Source: Acinetobacter sp. ANC 4862
Lineage (GTDB): Bacteria; Pseudomonadota; Gammaproteobacteria; Pseudomonadales; Moraxellaceae
Assembly: GCF_004336635.1 (NCBI RefSeq)
Contig: NZ_SJXH01000005.1
Location: 62,001 to 126,000, forward strand
DNA length: 64,000 nucleotides
Reading direction: 5' to 3'
A program made the position numbers and the translations under genes. The notes beneath the pieces were generated by a model that was not told the DNA's origin, did no database searches, and saw only the letters and a list, made by a program, of their open reading frames with translations. Positions 27,646 to 37,261 of the stretch are shown in pieces. Numbering within the stretch: position 1 is the first letter of the stretch; each line of letters opens with the position of its first letter.

Positions 27646-28437
27646 ATGAACAACTTGCAATGGCTCGATGAAGTAAAATTTAACGAACAAGGTCTAATCC
27701 CTGCCATTGCACAGCATCATCAAAGCGGTCGTGTGCTCATGGTTGCATGGATGAACCGTGAAGCTTTAGCCTTAACTGCAGAAAAAAACCAGGCCGTTTA
27801 CTTCTCACGTTCACGTCAAAAATTGTGGCATAAAGGCGAAGAATCTGGTCATTTCCAAACCGTGCATGAAATCCGTTTAGACTGCGATGCAGACGTGATT
27901 GTGTTGCAAATTGAACAACATGGCGGCATTGCCTGTCATACCGGTCGTGAATCATGTTTCTATCGTAAACTCACACCAAATGGTTGGGAAATTGTCGATG
28001 CGCAATTGAAAGATCCAAGCCAGATTTATGCTGAAAAATCTGCCCATTCACACAATCCACATACGCTTGCCATGAATGCCTCAACGGCTCAATCTGAACA
28101 AGTGGAAGTGCTGGACTATTTAGGTCAGATGATGACCGAGCGCAAAGCGGCAGATCCTGACTCCTCTTATGTGGCGAAGTTGTATCACAAAGGCTTAAAC
28201 AAAATTTTAGAAAAAGTCGGTGAAGAAAGCATTGAAACCATCATCGCAGCGAAAGACTTTAAAGCTGAAGCGCATGAAGATAATAAAAATGACCTGATTT
28301 ATGAAGTGGCAGATTTATGGTTCCATACCATTGTCATGTTGGGCTATTTCGATCTTGAACCACAAGTGGTTTTAAACGAACTGGCACGTCGCCAAGGCTT
28401 ATCTGGATTGGTTGAAAAAGCCAATCGTCAACACTAA
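27646..28437 (+). CDS. hisI: HisIE, bifunctional phosphoribosyl-AMP cyclohydrolase / phosphoribosyl-ATP pyrophosphatase
   Basis: 263 residues. Catalyses steps 2 and 3 of histidine synthesis. The N-terminal HisI half has [26 protein letters not shown], the metal-binding [12 protein letters not shown], and [11 protein letters not shown] with zinc-binding cysteines. The C-terminal HisE half has [16 protein letters not shown] and [17 protein letters not shown]. Other his genes are not in the window, so the pathway is dispersed. A helicase gene starts 4 bp after the stop, which looks like an operon. Confidence 0.95.
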   Translation: MNNLQWLDEVKFNEQGLIPAIAQHHQSGRVLMVAWMNREALALTAEKNQAVYFSRSRQKLWHKGEESGHFQTVHEIRLDCDADVIVLQIEQHGGIACHTGRESCFYRKLTPNGWEIVDAQLKDPSQIYAEKSAHSHNPHTLAMNASTAQSEQVEVLDYLGQMMTERKAADPDSSYVAKLYHKGLNKILEKVGEESIETIIAAKDFKAEAHEDNKNDLIYEVADLWFHTIVMLGYFDLEPQVVLNELARRQGLSGLVEKANRQH

Positions 28438-28441
28438 GCCA

Positions 28442-29953
28442 ATGACTGTGTCTAATTCGCAAAAACCGAGTGCAACCTATGAGCAAGCCATTGCCATAGA
28501 CAATGCACGTTTGGGCAAATCCTTTAAAGTGATTGCTTATGCCGGCACAGGTAAAACCACCACTTTAGAAATGATCAGTGATGCCATGCCCGAGCGGCGT
28601 GGCATGTATCTGGCGTTTAACAAAGCCATTGCATCAGAAGCACAAAGTAAATTTCATCGTGGTGTCGACTGTCGTACTTTTCACTCACTGGCTTTTCGTA
28701 GTGTGCCGCGTGGCGTGACCGATAAACTGCGTTTACCGCGTTTAAGTCCAAGTTTTATTGCCAAGGAATATCGACTGCAACCGATTACCCTGCGTCGTAT
28801 GATGGGTGGACGTTATGAAAAATATGTGATGATGCCGAGTCGTTTGGCGAGCTTGGTGGCGAATGCGGTCAGTTATTTCTGTTCGACCAGTTCACAATAT
28901 CCTGCGCCACGCCATCTACAAGCACCGAGCTGGTTGCATCCGGATGATATTGATGAGTTGCAAAAGCATCTTTATCCCGCGATTGAACGGCGCTGGTTAG
29001 AATCGATTGACCCCAATCATCAAGCCGGGATTGGTCATGATATTTACCTGAAACTTTGGGCTTTGTCTGAACCGAATATCCCAACAGATTATGTGTTGTT
29101 TGATGAAGCACAAGATGCCGACCCCCTGATGCTGGGAATTTTGCTTAGACAGCGTAATACCCAGGTGATTTATGTCGGTGATGCCCATCAACAGATTTAT
29201 GCCTGGCGCGGTGCGGTCAATGCCATGCAGCAATTGCCCTTGCCTGAATCCAGATTAACGACATCATTTCGTTTCGGTGAAGAAATTGCCTTAAATGCCA
29301 ATGCGATTTTGGGCGCCTTAAACGAAACCGTGCCACTATTGGGCAATCCGTATCTCAATTCAAAAGTAGTCAATAAACCGCATACCAAACAACGCGATGC
29401 GATTTTATGCCGTACCAATGCGCGGGCGATGGAGTTATTGCTTGCAGGTTTAGTGCATGGAGATAAAGTTAGTTTACAAGCCGATCATGTCAAGCTGAAC
29501 CGTTTTGTTGATGCCGCCAGCATGCTGAAACAAGGCAAACGAGTGACTGATGTGCCTGAACTGGCCTGGTTTAATTCATGGCATGACGTACATGAATATT
29601 GTGAAACCAATGACGGCAGTGACATTAAACCCTTGGTGAAACTGGTCGATGATCACGGTACCGATCCACTCAAAAGAGCCTTGGCGAAAATCACTCCGAT
29701 TGAACATGCCGACTACATTATCTCAACTGCACACAAAGCCAAAGGCTTGGAATGGGATCGTGTGCATATCGAAGATGACTATCAGTTTAAGGTCAATGAA
29801 AAAGACCATAAAATTAGTGACGAAGAGTTAAGATTGCTTTACGTTGCCTGCACACGTGCTAAAGTGAGTTTAAATATTCACCACATTTACGATTTGGTAC
29901 AGCAACTCAAAAAGCAAATGCCATTATCGTTGCGTAAAGCCGTGGGAGAATAA
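28442..29953 (+). CDS. UvrD/Rep-family superfamily 1 helicase
   Basis: 503 residues, compact SF1A helicase lacking the long inserts of UvrD or Rep. Motif I YAGTGKTTT (residues 33-41), motif II DEAQDADP (221-228), motif III GDAHQQIYAWRGA (246-258), motif V AHKAKGLEWD (430-439) and motif VI LLYVACTRAK (465-474) are all intact, so an active ATP-driven DNA translocase is expected. No nuclease domain is seen. ATG 28442 is preferred over an upstream in-frame TTG in hisIE. It starts 4 bp after hisIE; an ATPase gene follows 29 bp later. Specific role unknown. Confidence 0.88.
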   Translation: MTVSNSQKPSATYEQAIAIDNARLGKSFKVIAYAGTGKTTTLEMISDAMPERRGMYLAFNKAIASEAQSKFHRGVDCRTFHSLAFRSVPRGVTDKLRLPRLSPSFIAKEYRLQPITLRRMMGGRYEKYVMMPSRLASLVANAVSYFCSTSSQYPAPRHLQAPSWLHPDDIDELQKHLYPAIERRWLESIDPNHQAGIGHDIYLKLWALSEPNIPTDYVLFDEAQDADPLMLGILLRQRNTQVIYVGDAHQQIYAWRGAVNAMQQLPLPESRLTTSFRFGEEIALNANAILGALNETVPLLGNPYLNSKVVNKPHTKQRDAILCRTNARAMELLLAGLVHGDKVSLQADHVKLNRFVDAASMLKQGKRVTDVPELAWFNSWHDVHEYCETNDGSDIKPLVKLVDDHGTDPLKRALAKITPIEHADYIISTAHKAKGLEWDRVHIEDDYQFKVNEKDHKISDEELRLLYVACTRAKVSLNIHHIYDLVQQLKKQMPLSLRKAVGE

Positions 29954-29982
29954 TTCAGCTCATTTCGCAATGCAGGTGTTTT

Positions 29983-31350
29983 ATGAAAATCGAATCTGTT
30001 CAACTCAAACACGCCCTTCATTTTGCTGATCTCAAGCTGAAATTTAGTGATAAACCGATCACCCTGATTCTGGGTGATCAAAGCTCGGGTAAAACCGGCA
30101 TTTTAAAATTCACTTATCAAGCACTGACCTGGTTTGCAGCACGTTATAAAGACTTTCGTGCTGCCGGTGTAGTGATGCTTGATCAAGACATTATGTTCAC
30201 GCGCTTGCAATCCAAAATTGATATTCGGGTTCGAATTCCCAATGATATTGGCACTTTAACCGAAGCCAGTGAACCGCAAGACAAAGCACTTTCTTACTGT
30301 GATTGGCAGCTGTATAAAACCTTAAATAGTCATGGTATAGGCACCAGCAAAGCCGAGACCCAACAATTGGAAAACTTGGTCGAACTTTATCAAAATGCGA
30401 TCAAACATGATCAGCTGCAAGGCTTACCCTTAATTGCCTATTATCCTGCGGAACGCTTCGTCAATGAAATGAATATTCTGAGCAAGAATAATCCTATCAT
30501 TTTCCAGACCTCACACGCCTATGAAATTTCAACTATTCCTTACACTACCTTTAGCCGTTTTTTTGAGTGGTTTCGTGAAATCAGTGATATTGAAAATGCC
30601 CAGATTACCCAACTGTTTCAACAATTGCTGTCCAATCCATCCATCCAGAAAAACAAAGATAATGGCTTTCTGCAACAATTGGTCAATGCTCAAAAACAAA
30701 TGAACGCACCGAGCCTGGATGCGTTAAAACAAGCCTTAAGCACGGTCATTCCTGCTTTAGAAGAAATTTATATCCAATACCAGCCTAAATTACAGTTGAT
30801 GGTGAGCTATCAGAATAAAACCATGCTCTATCAACAATTGTCTAATAGCATTAAAAACTGGATCGCATTAGTGGGGGATATCGTGCGCCGCTTATGCTTG
30901 CTCAATCCAAACAGTTTATATCCATGCCTTGAAGGGGATGGAATTTTATTGATTGATGCAATTGACCACCAGCTCGATCAAAATACCTCGCAAGTGATTT
31001 TGCAACGCTTACATCAGGCATTTCCACAGCTACAGATTATTGCTACCGGCAATCGTAGTGAATTACTGGAACATGCAGCAGACTATCAATGTTTGAAACT
31101 GGAAAATAAACAGATCTTTGATATGCAGCTGCAACCTTTGCAAGACAAGTTTGACACGATTTATGAGAACCTGGTTTTTAACGAAGAAGTGATTGAAACC
31201 GATCCATTGCTTGAACCCGAATTAGAAAGCATCACCCCACAAAGCATCATGCAACAAATTCAACAGCATTTAAGTGCAGAACAACAAACTGAATTGCTTC
31301 ATTTATTGAATCAGCAGGATGATAGGTCTTCGCACCATCCCCTGCCATAA
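29983..31350 (+). CDS. AAA-family ATP-binding protein, degenerate catalytic motifs
   Basis: 455 residues, resembling COG3950/AAA_21 (SMC/ABC-like) ATPases. Walker A is intact at residues 31-38 (GDQSSGKT). The C-terminal half aligns by eye with the family pattern but differs at key places: the signature loop is LSNS (286-289) rather than LSDG; Walker B is ILLIDAID (321-328) with Ala at the catalytic Glu position; and the switch region is ATGNRS (354-359) rather than ATTHSP. It may bind but not hydrolyse ATP. No TOPRIM nuclease is visible. Located 29 bp after the helicase and probably co-transcribed. Function unknown. Confidence 0.8.
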   Translation: MKIESVQLKHALHFADLKLKFSDKPITLILGDQSSGKTGILKFTYQALTWFAARYKDFRAAGVVMLDQDIMFTRLQSKIDIRVRIPNDIGTLTEASEPQDKALSYCDWQLYKTLNSHGIGTSKAETQQLENLVELYQNAIKHDQLQGLPLIAYYPAERFVNEMNILSKNNPIIFQTSHAYEISTIPYTTFSRFFEWFREISDIENAQITQLFQQLLSNPSIQKNKDNGFLQQLVNAQKQMNAPSLDALKQALSTVIPALEEIYIQYQPKLQLMVSYQNKTMLYQQLSNSIKNWIALVGDIVRRLCLLNPNSLYPCLEGDGILLIDAIDHQLDQNTSQVILQRLHQAFPQLQIIATGNRSELLEHAADYQCLKLENKQIFDMQLQPLQDKFDTIYENLVFNEEVIETDPLLEPELESITPQSIMQQIQQHLSAEQQTELLHLLNQQDDRSSHHPLP

Positions 31351-31721
31351 CCCAAAAGATTGAATTTAATTACCAAACAGATTCGATATTTCAAAGCGCC
31401 ATTTTCAAGAATCATTTTTAAGTTTTCATCTGTCTAAACACTCGGCGCCTAGAAAGAATGGATGAGCGTATAATAGGTTAGCTGTGCGCAAAAATAATTG
31501 ATGTTGTTTTCTTCATGTAATAAGATCAAGTATATTTAAAGTTTTATAGTAAAATCCGATTTTACTATCGCTTTTTACAAGTTGCGCAACACAGCTTGTT
31601 TTTCCATATTTTTAATTTAATTTGGCTTTCAAGATTGAGAAGTTTGGATGGTTCTTTGCTGTCCTGTAGTCCTTGAAAGATAAGATTCACCCTTGGTTTT
31701 TTACCAACCTGATTCACGACA
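31351..31721. other. Intergenic region upstream of the Mrp operon
   Basis: 371 bases without a credible gene. The notable feature is the inverted repeat at 31546-31568 (own entry). The Mrp promoter is presumably here, giving a leader of 100 bases or more, but I could not fix -35 and -10 boxes. Confidence 0.5.
31546..31568. promoter_or_regulatory. Palindrome upstream of the Mrp antiporter operon
   Basis: ATAGTAAAAT - CCG - ATTTTACTAT, a perfect 10-bp inverted repeat, about 155 bp before mrpA. It could be an operator for Na+/pH-responsive control, or a weak terminator (CGCTTTTTA follows). Function is inference. Confidence 0.4.
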
Positions 31722-34571
31722 ATGGATATGAGTGTGCTACCGATTATTATATTGTTACCGTTAGTACTGGGCACAACCCTTGTCTCGTGGCTGAAGAAAT
31801 TTTCACGCGGGGTAACGGCTCTAGCGGCCATTGCAGTCAGTTTAAGCAGCCTGATCTTGTTACTGACTCAAGCAAAAGATGTCTTTAATGGCGGAACAAT
31901 CACCCAGACTTGGGCTTGGTTACCTCAATTAGGGATCGATTTAAGCTTCCGTATGGATGCCTTAGGCCTGCTGTTTTGTTTACTGATTAGCGGTATCGGT
32001 ACCCTCATTTATATTTATGCCTATTATTATTTAAGCCCTAAAAGTTCCCTAAGTAAATTGTATCTATTGCTGATGCTGTTCATGGCAGCCATGCTGGGGA
32101 TATCACTTTCCAATAATTTAATTTTATTGCTTATTTTTTGGGAACTCACCAGTATTTCCTCGTTCCTTTTGGTCGGTTACTGGAGTAATTACCAAGCTGC
32201 ACAACGCGGTTCACGGATGGCACTTACCATCACCGGGATGGGCGGTCTGTCGATGCTCGGTGGCTTTATTCTGCTCGGTCAAATTACAGGCACCTATCAG
32301 ATAGACCAAATTTTAACAATGAAGGATCAGATTCAAAGCCATTCGCTGTTTGTTCCCACCTTGCTGCTCATTCTAATGGGTGCCTTTACCAAAAGTGCCC
32401 AGTTCCCGTTCCATTTTTGGCTACCCAATGCCATGGCAGCCCCGACACCGGTATCCGCCTATCTGCATTCAGCGACTATGGTTAAAGCGGGGATTTTCCT
32501 GCTGGCACGTTTTACCCCCATTTTTGTCGGTGCAGCGCTTTATCATAATATTGTGACGTTTGTGGGGTTATTTACCCTGTGTATGGCAGCCTTTTTTGCC
32601 ATTTTTAAAGAAGATTTAAAAGGCTTACTCGCCTATTCCACCATCAGTCATTTAGGCTTGATTGTCTGCCTGTTGGGGATTGGATCACCGCTAGCGATTG
32701 CCGCAGCCATTTTCCATATCATTAATCATGCGACCTTTAAAGCAGCATTGTTCATGATTGCCGGAATCATTGACCATGAAACGGGAACCCGTGATTTACG
32801 CAAGTTAAACGGGATTTGGCAATTGCTGCCGTTTACTGCAACCCTGACCATGATCACTGCTGCCTCGATGGCGGGTGTACCCCTGACCAATGGATTCTTG
32901 TCCAAAGAGATGTTCTTTACTGAACTACTGGCCAATCTCTCTGGGCCAGTCATGATTTTCTCGGCGGTTATGGCAACACTGGCGGGAATCTTTGCGGTCG
33001 CCTATTCGGTGCGTTTGGTTCACGGGGTATTTTTCGATGGTCCGCTGGGACGACAAGTTCCCAATCAACATGCACATGAGCCGCCTTTTGGTATGCGTGC
33101 ACCCGCAGTTCTGCTTGCTGTTTTATGTATTTTAGTCGGTCTGGCACCTGCCCTTTTGGTTGAAAAAATTGTCAATTCAACTGCGCGTGCCAGCACTCAA
33201 CTCCCTGACTTTACCGGTGCACATTTAGCCATTTGGCATGGCTTCAATCTGCCTTTAGTGATGAGTATTATCGCGCTATGCGGTGGGGTGATTTTATATT
33301 TCGCTTTTGCCAAAAACGGTAAAATTCGCGAGATTGATTTAGATCTGAGCTTGGGACAATTCCAAGGCAGAATCTTATTTGACTTATTCCTCAAGCATCT
33401 GTTACTGAATTCACGCAAGTTCAAACGTAAAACTGAAAATGGTTCACTGCAAAGCTATTTAATGTGGATTGTGTTATTTAGTGCCGCTTTGCTAGCCATG
33501 CCACTGATCAATCAGGGACTCACCACAGGTACGCGTGAATTAACCCATGCGCCTGCGCTTGGCATTGTACTGTGGCTGTTATTATTCTCAGCCTGCTGGA
33601 TGATGTTGTGGTTCCACCATGAACGGATTAAAGCAGTGCTGATTAGTGGTGCTGTTGGTTTAGTGGTGACCATGGTTTTTGTGACCCTGTCTGCACCGGA
33701 TCTGGCTTTAACCCAGATTACCGTTGATGTGGTCACCACTGTACTCTTACTCATGAGCTTATCATTACTGCCACAGCTTACACCTTATGAGTCCAGTGTT
33801 TCACGTCGTTGGCGTGATGCGCTGATTGCCATTGGCGGTGGTCTCGGTATTGGCTGGATTAGCTGGTTAATCTTGACCCGTGACCACAACTCGATTTCAT
33901 GGTTCTTCATGCAGCAATCCATTCCACTGGGTGGCGGCACCAATGTGGTCAATGTGATTCTAGTCGACTTCCGTGGTTTCGATACCTTTGGTGAAATTAC
34001 TGTACTGGGTATTGCTGCCATTGGTGCCTTATGTTTAATGGATGGCATGCGTACCCACGGTACCACCATCACTCAAGGCTTGACCTACCGTTTTAATCCC
34101 TCTCCCTTGATGTTCAGGATTACCGCGTCTTGGGTTTTACCTTTGGCACTGGTGGTGAGCCTGTATATCTTCCTGCGCGGTCATAACTTGCCGGGTGGCG
34201 GATTTATCGCCGGCTTGATCACCGCTTTAGCTTTAATCATCCAATATATTGCCCTGGGTCAAGATCAAGCAGAACAAATGCTGAAAGCCAAATCCGGACG
34301 TTTATATGAAATCTGGATTGGTTCAGGTCTGGTCATTGCCGGACTGACTGGACTCGGTGCGTGGTTCTGGGGACGTCCATTCCTGACTAGCGCACACATT
34401 TACATCTCACCACCCATTTTAGGTGAAATCCACCTGGCGTCTGCTGCCTTATTTGATGTCGGGGTCTATGTCACCGTTGTTGGTGCAACCATGCTGATGA
34501 TCTCGGTCTTAGGCGACTCACGTCACTCCAGTATGGCTGGTCCGGTGCTCAAGGGAGAAGAAAATGATTAG
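31722..34571 (+). CDS. mrpA: Mrp-type Na+/H+ antiporter subunit A (A+B fusion)
   Basis: 949 residues, many membrane helices. Largest subunit of the multi-subunit Mrp (Mnh/Sha) cation:proton antiporter, homologous to NuoL. The proton channel region includes GYWSNYQAAQRGSRMALT, AQFPFHFWLPNAMAAPTPVS and LLAYSTISHLGLIV. The C-terminal roughly 150 residues (FRITASWVLPLALVVSLYIF, HNLPGGGFIAGLITALALI) correspond to subunit B, so MrpB is fused here; no separate mrpB follows. ATG 31722 and ATG 31728 are both possible and neither has a strong ribosome binding site. Overlaps mrpC by 8 bp. Confidence 0.93.
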   Translation: MDMSVLPIIILLPLVLGTTLVSWLKKFSRGVTALAAIAVSLSSLILLLTQAKDVFNGGTITQTWAWLPQLGIDLSFRMDALGLLFCLLISGIGTLIYIYAYYYLSPKSSLSKLYLLLMLFMAAMLGISLSNNLILLLIFWELTSISSFLLVGYWSNYQAAQRGSRMALTITGMGGLSMLGGFILLGQITGTYQIDQILTMKDQIQSHSLFVPTLLLILMGAFTKSAQFPFHFWLPNAMAAPTPVSAYLHSATMVKAGIFLLARFTPIFVGAALYHNIVTFVGLFTLCMAAFFAIFKEDLKGLLAYSTISHLGLIVCLLGIGSPLAIAAAIFHIINHATFKAALFMIAGIIDHETGTRDLRKLNGIWQLLPFTATLTMITAASMAGVPLTNGFLSKEMFFTELLANLSGPVMIFSAVMATLAGIFAVAYSVRLVHGVFFDGPLGRQVPNQHAHEPPFGMRAPAVLLAVLCILVGLAPALLVEKIVNSTARASTQLPDFTGAHLAIWHGFNLPLVMSIIALCGGVILYFAFAKNGKIREIDLDLSLGQFQGRILFDLFLKHLLLNSRKFKRKTENGSLQSYLMWIVLFSAALLAMPLINQGLTTGTRELTHAPALGIVLWLLLFSACWMMLWFHHERIKAVLISGAVGLVVTMVFVTLSAPDLALTQITVDVVTTVLLLMSLSLLPQLTPYESSVSRRWRDALIAIGGGLGIGWISWLILTRDHNSISWFFMQQSIPLGGGTNVVNVILVDFRGFDTFGEITVLGIAAIGALCLMDGMRTHGTTITQGLTYRFNPSPLMFRITASWVLPLALVVSLYIFLRGHNLPGGGFIAGLITALALIIQYIALGQDQAEQMLKAKSGRLYEIWIGSGLVIAGLTGLGAWFWGRPFLTSAHIYISPPILGEIHLASAALFDVGVYVTVVGATMLMISVLGDSRHSSMAGPVLKGEEND

Positions 34572-34929
34572 TATCGAATTTTTACTCGCCTCGGCTATTG
34601 GCCTACTGACTGCAACGGGAATTTATCTCATTTTACGTGCCCGTACTTTTCCGGTGGTTTTAGGTCTCGCCATGATTGGTTATGCAGTCAATTTATTTTT
34701 GTTCGCGATGGGAAGGATTCAGGTCAATGCCCCGGCGGTGCTGACTGAAACCAGCAAAGCAACCGATCCCCTACCCCAAGCCTTGGTGTTAACCGCCATT
34801 GTGATTGGTTTTGCGACCACGGCTTTTATTGTGCAACTGGCTTTGCGCAGTCGTTATGAAACAGGTACAGATCACGTTGACTCCAAAGAAGATATTGTGC
34901 CGATTGACCCGCGTGAGGATGAGCCTTAA
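34564..34929 (+). CDS. mrpC: Mrp antiporter subunit C
   Basis: 121 residues, NuoK-like, three membrane helices (LLASAIGLLTATGIYLIL; FPVVLGLAMIGYAVNLFLFA; ALVLTAIVIGFATTAFIVQL) with the conserved DPLPQALVLTAIVIG block. The acidic C-terminal tail is cytoplasmic or periplasmic. The ATG overlaps the end of mrpA by 8 bp and AAGGGAGAAG precedes it; the stop overlaps the mrpD start by one base, showing translational coupling. Confidence 0.94.
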   Translation: MISIEFLLASAIGLLTATGIYLILRARTFPVVLGLAMIGYAVNLFLFAMGRIQVNAPAVLTETSKATDPLPQALVLTAIVIGFATTAFIVQLALRSRYETGTDHVDSKEDIVPIDPREDEP

Positions 34930-36737
34930 TGAATGCTTTCATCCAGTTTTGGACTGAACACACCCCTATTTTTATCATTTTAATTCCAGCTTTTACTGCT
35001 TTTTTACTGGTTCTTTTGGGGAATCCAGGCGCAGGCGCATTATCACGGGATTGGCGTCAACCTTGGCGTCGCGGGATTAGTTACATTTCTTCAATTTTAG
35101 GTTTAGTCACTGCCATTCTTTATTTGAACTTGGCCAGCAGTGGACAAATCAGCATCTATAATTTAGGTGAATGGTCTGCACCCTTCGGGATTGTCTTGGT
35201 GCTAGACCAACTTTCCGCCCTGATGCTGGTACTGACCTATGCCTTGGCAACCCCAATTTTATGGTATGCCAGTCACGAGTGGGATGCACGTGGACGTTAT
35301 TTTCATGCCATGTTCCATTTCTTGCTCATGGGCTTGTGTGGTGCATTTCTGACAGGCGACTTATTTAACTTATTCGTATTCTTTGAAATCTTGTTGATGG
35401 CATCCTATGTCCTGCTGGTACACGGACAAGGCAAAGCACGCTTTCAACTCGGCATTCATTACGTCACCATTAACTTACTGGCCTCTGCCCTGTTTTTAAT
35501 TGGACTCGGCATCATTTACGGCAGTGTCGGTAGTTTAAACATGGCAGATGTCGCACGTCTAATCCCCCTGTTGGAACACGATCAGCATAAACTCGCAGTC
35601 GCGGGTGGCTTACTGTTATTTGTGGTGTTTGGGATTAAAGCCGCCATGCTACCGGTTGGTTTTTGGTTACCGAAAACCTATGCCGTCGCAACCACGCCTG
35701 TCGCAGCAATTTTCACCATTATGACCAAAGTGGGCATCTACGCCATCTTACGTATTAATGGCACCATTTTTGAAGATGACTTGAGCCACAGTATTTTGGC
35801 AAACTGGTTGCTTCCGATTGGTTTAATCACCTCTATCTATGGTGTCATTGGGGCGATTGGTGCAGAACGCTTGCGTCGTTTCGTCGGTTTTATGATTTTG
35901 TCCTCGATCGGAACCCTCTTAATCGCGATTTCCCTGTTTAATACCTTGGCATGGGCTGCGGCACTTTATTATTTAGTGCATAGCACCCTGATTGCAGCGG
36001 CGTTTTATTTGCTCTCGGGCTGGATTACGTCACAACGTGGAGCATTCAAGGACCATTTCAATATTGCACCGCAAATGAAACAACAAAAAGTGGTGTCATT
36101 AGTCTTCTTTTTAATTGCCTTGATGATGGCAGGTTTACCTCCATTCAGCGGTTTTTTAGGTAAAGTCTTTATCTTGCAGGCGACGTCACATTCACCTTAT
36201 CAACTGGTGATTATTGCGGTTGTGCTGATAGTCAGTTTACTCAGTATTATTGCATTTACCCGAATTGGCTTTGTGTTATTTTGGCGTGCCACGATGCCTG
36301 AAGATAATCCAGATACGGATGAATTTAAGGCATATCAAGCTTTACCTGAGCAATCGCCTGCACGAAATGACAAAACCATCTATTTACTGCTTTCAGGTTT
36401 AATCGTATATATGGTCTGTGCGAGTCCTATTCAGCAATACATGTTTAAAACGGCTGAACAAATCCAGAATAATGCCTTATATGAAGGGATTATTTTACAT
36501 AAAGATAATCTTAATCAGGTGATTAGCGTTCAACCCTATGATCCTGAAAACCTGCCTGAAACCAAATATGGCGGTGAAACGGTCGATCCGAATGCACACC
36601 TGATTCCTTACATTATTTCGGAAGATACCTTGGAAGGTGAGCATATTTCGGAATATAAGCAGCGCCAAATTGAACAGCAGCACATGCAGGAACCGGTTAA
36701 TGTGGATGATGCCAAACTCAAACCTCAGGAGCCTTAA
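34929..36737 (+). CDS. mrpD: Mrp antiporter subunit D
   Basis: 602 residues, NuoN/NuoM-like proton-channel subunit. Family blocks include LFVFFEILLMASYVLLVHG, AAMLPVGFWLPKTYAVATTP, and GLPPFSGFLGKVFIL. The membrane part ends near residue 510; the following roughly 90 residues are hydrophilic and unusual (QPYDPENLPETKYGG, then SEYKQRQIEQQHMQEPVNVD), longer than the typical subunit of about 500. Start overlaps the mrpC stop by one base; mrpE begins 2 bp after its stop. Confidence 0.93.
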   Translation: MNAFIQFWTEHTPIFIILIPAFTAFLLVLLGNPGAGALSRDWRQPWRRGISYISSILGLVTAILYLNLASSGQISIYNLGEWSAPFGIVLVLDQLSALMLVLTYALATPILWYASHEWDARGRYFHAMFHFLLMGLCGAFLTGDLFNLFVFFEILLMASYVLLVHGQGKARFQLGIHYVTINLLASALFLIGLGIIYGSVGSLNMADVARLIPLLEHDQHKLAVAGGLLLFVVFGIKAAMLPVGFWLPKTYAVATTPVAAIFTIMTKVGIYAILRINGTIFEDDLSHSILANWLLPIGLITSIYGVIGAIGAERLRRFVGFMILSSIGTLLIAISLFNTLAWAAALYYLVHSTLIAAAFYLLSGWITSQRGAFKDHFNIAPQMKQQKVVSLVFFLIALMMAGLPPFSGFLGKVFILQATSHSPYQLVIIAVVLIVSLLSIIAFTRIGFVLFWRATMPEDNPDTDEFKAYQALPEQSPARNDKTIYLLLSGLIVYMVCASPIQQYMFKTAEQIQNNALYEGIILHKDNLNQVISVQPYDPENLPETKYGGETVDPNAHLIPYIISEDTLEGEHISEYKQRQIEQQHMQEPVNVDDAKLKPQEP

Positions 36738-36739
36738 CC

Positions 36740-37261
36740 ATGCAAAAAACATCGTTTTGGGAAAATTGGCTACCGCATCCCTTTGTATCTGTGATTGTGG
36801 CTTTAAGCTGGATTATGCTGACGCATAGCCTCGATTCAGCAACAGTACTTATGGCTTTGCTCCTCGGAATTCTGATTCCGCGTTTGGTACAACCCTTTAT
36901 TACCCGTACTCCCGATATCAACTGGGTATTGGCTTTAAAACTCTTCTTTGTGGTGTTGTGGGATATTATTATTTGTAATATTAAAGTGGCTAAACTGGTT
37001 CTTGGACCAACACGCAACTTACATCCCAAATGGTTTCGCGTGCCTTTAGAAACGCAACATGAACAAGTCAATGTGTTGCTGGCACTGATTATTACCACCA
37101 CACCGGGTACAGTCACTGCAGGGATTGACCATGATCGTGGCGATATTTTGGTGCATGCCTTAAGTACGGATAATGCTGAAATAGACATTCTAGAAATTAA
37201 AAATCGTTATGAAAAAGCGCTGATGGCTATTTTTGCTGTGGAATTAGGAGAAGATTCATGA
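36740..37261 (+). CDS. mrpE: Mrp antiporter subunit E
   Basis: 173 residues. N-terminal membrane helices (FVSVIVALSWIMLTHSL; SATVLMALLLGILIPRLV) followed by VLALKLFFVVLWDIIICNIKVA and the family block ALIITTTPGTVTAGIDHDRG. MrpE supports assembly and activity of the antiporter complex in the inner membrane. It lies 2 bp after mrpD and overlaps mrpF by 4 bp (ATGA). Confidence 0.93.
   Translation: MQKTSFWENWLPHPFVSVIVALSWIMLTHSLDSATVLMALLLGILIPRLVQPFITRTPDINWVLALKLFFVVLWDIIICNIKVAKLVLGPTRNLHPKWFRVPLETQHEQVNVLLALIITTTPGTVTAGIDHDRGDILVHALSTDNAEIDILEIKNRYEKALMAIFAVELGEDS

Noticed and set aside
28412-28441. Upstream TTG start for the helicase inside hisIE
   Set aside because: It would overlap the end of hisIE and add 10 residues unlike a helicase N terminus; ATG 28442 fits better.
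28442-31350. Gabija defence system (GajA-GajB)
   Set aside because: The helicase would fit GajB, but the ATPase has no C-terminal TOPRIM nuclease and its motifs are closer to COG3950-type ATPases. The context is hisIE and Mrp genes, not a defence island.
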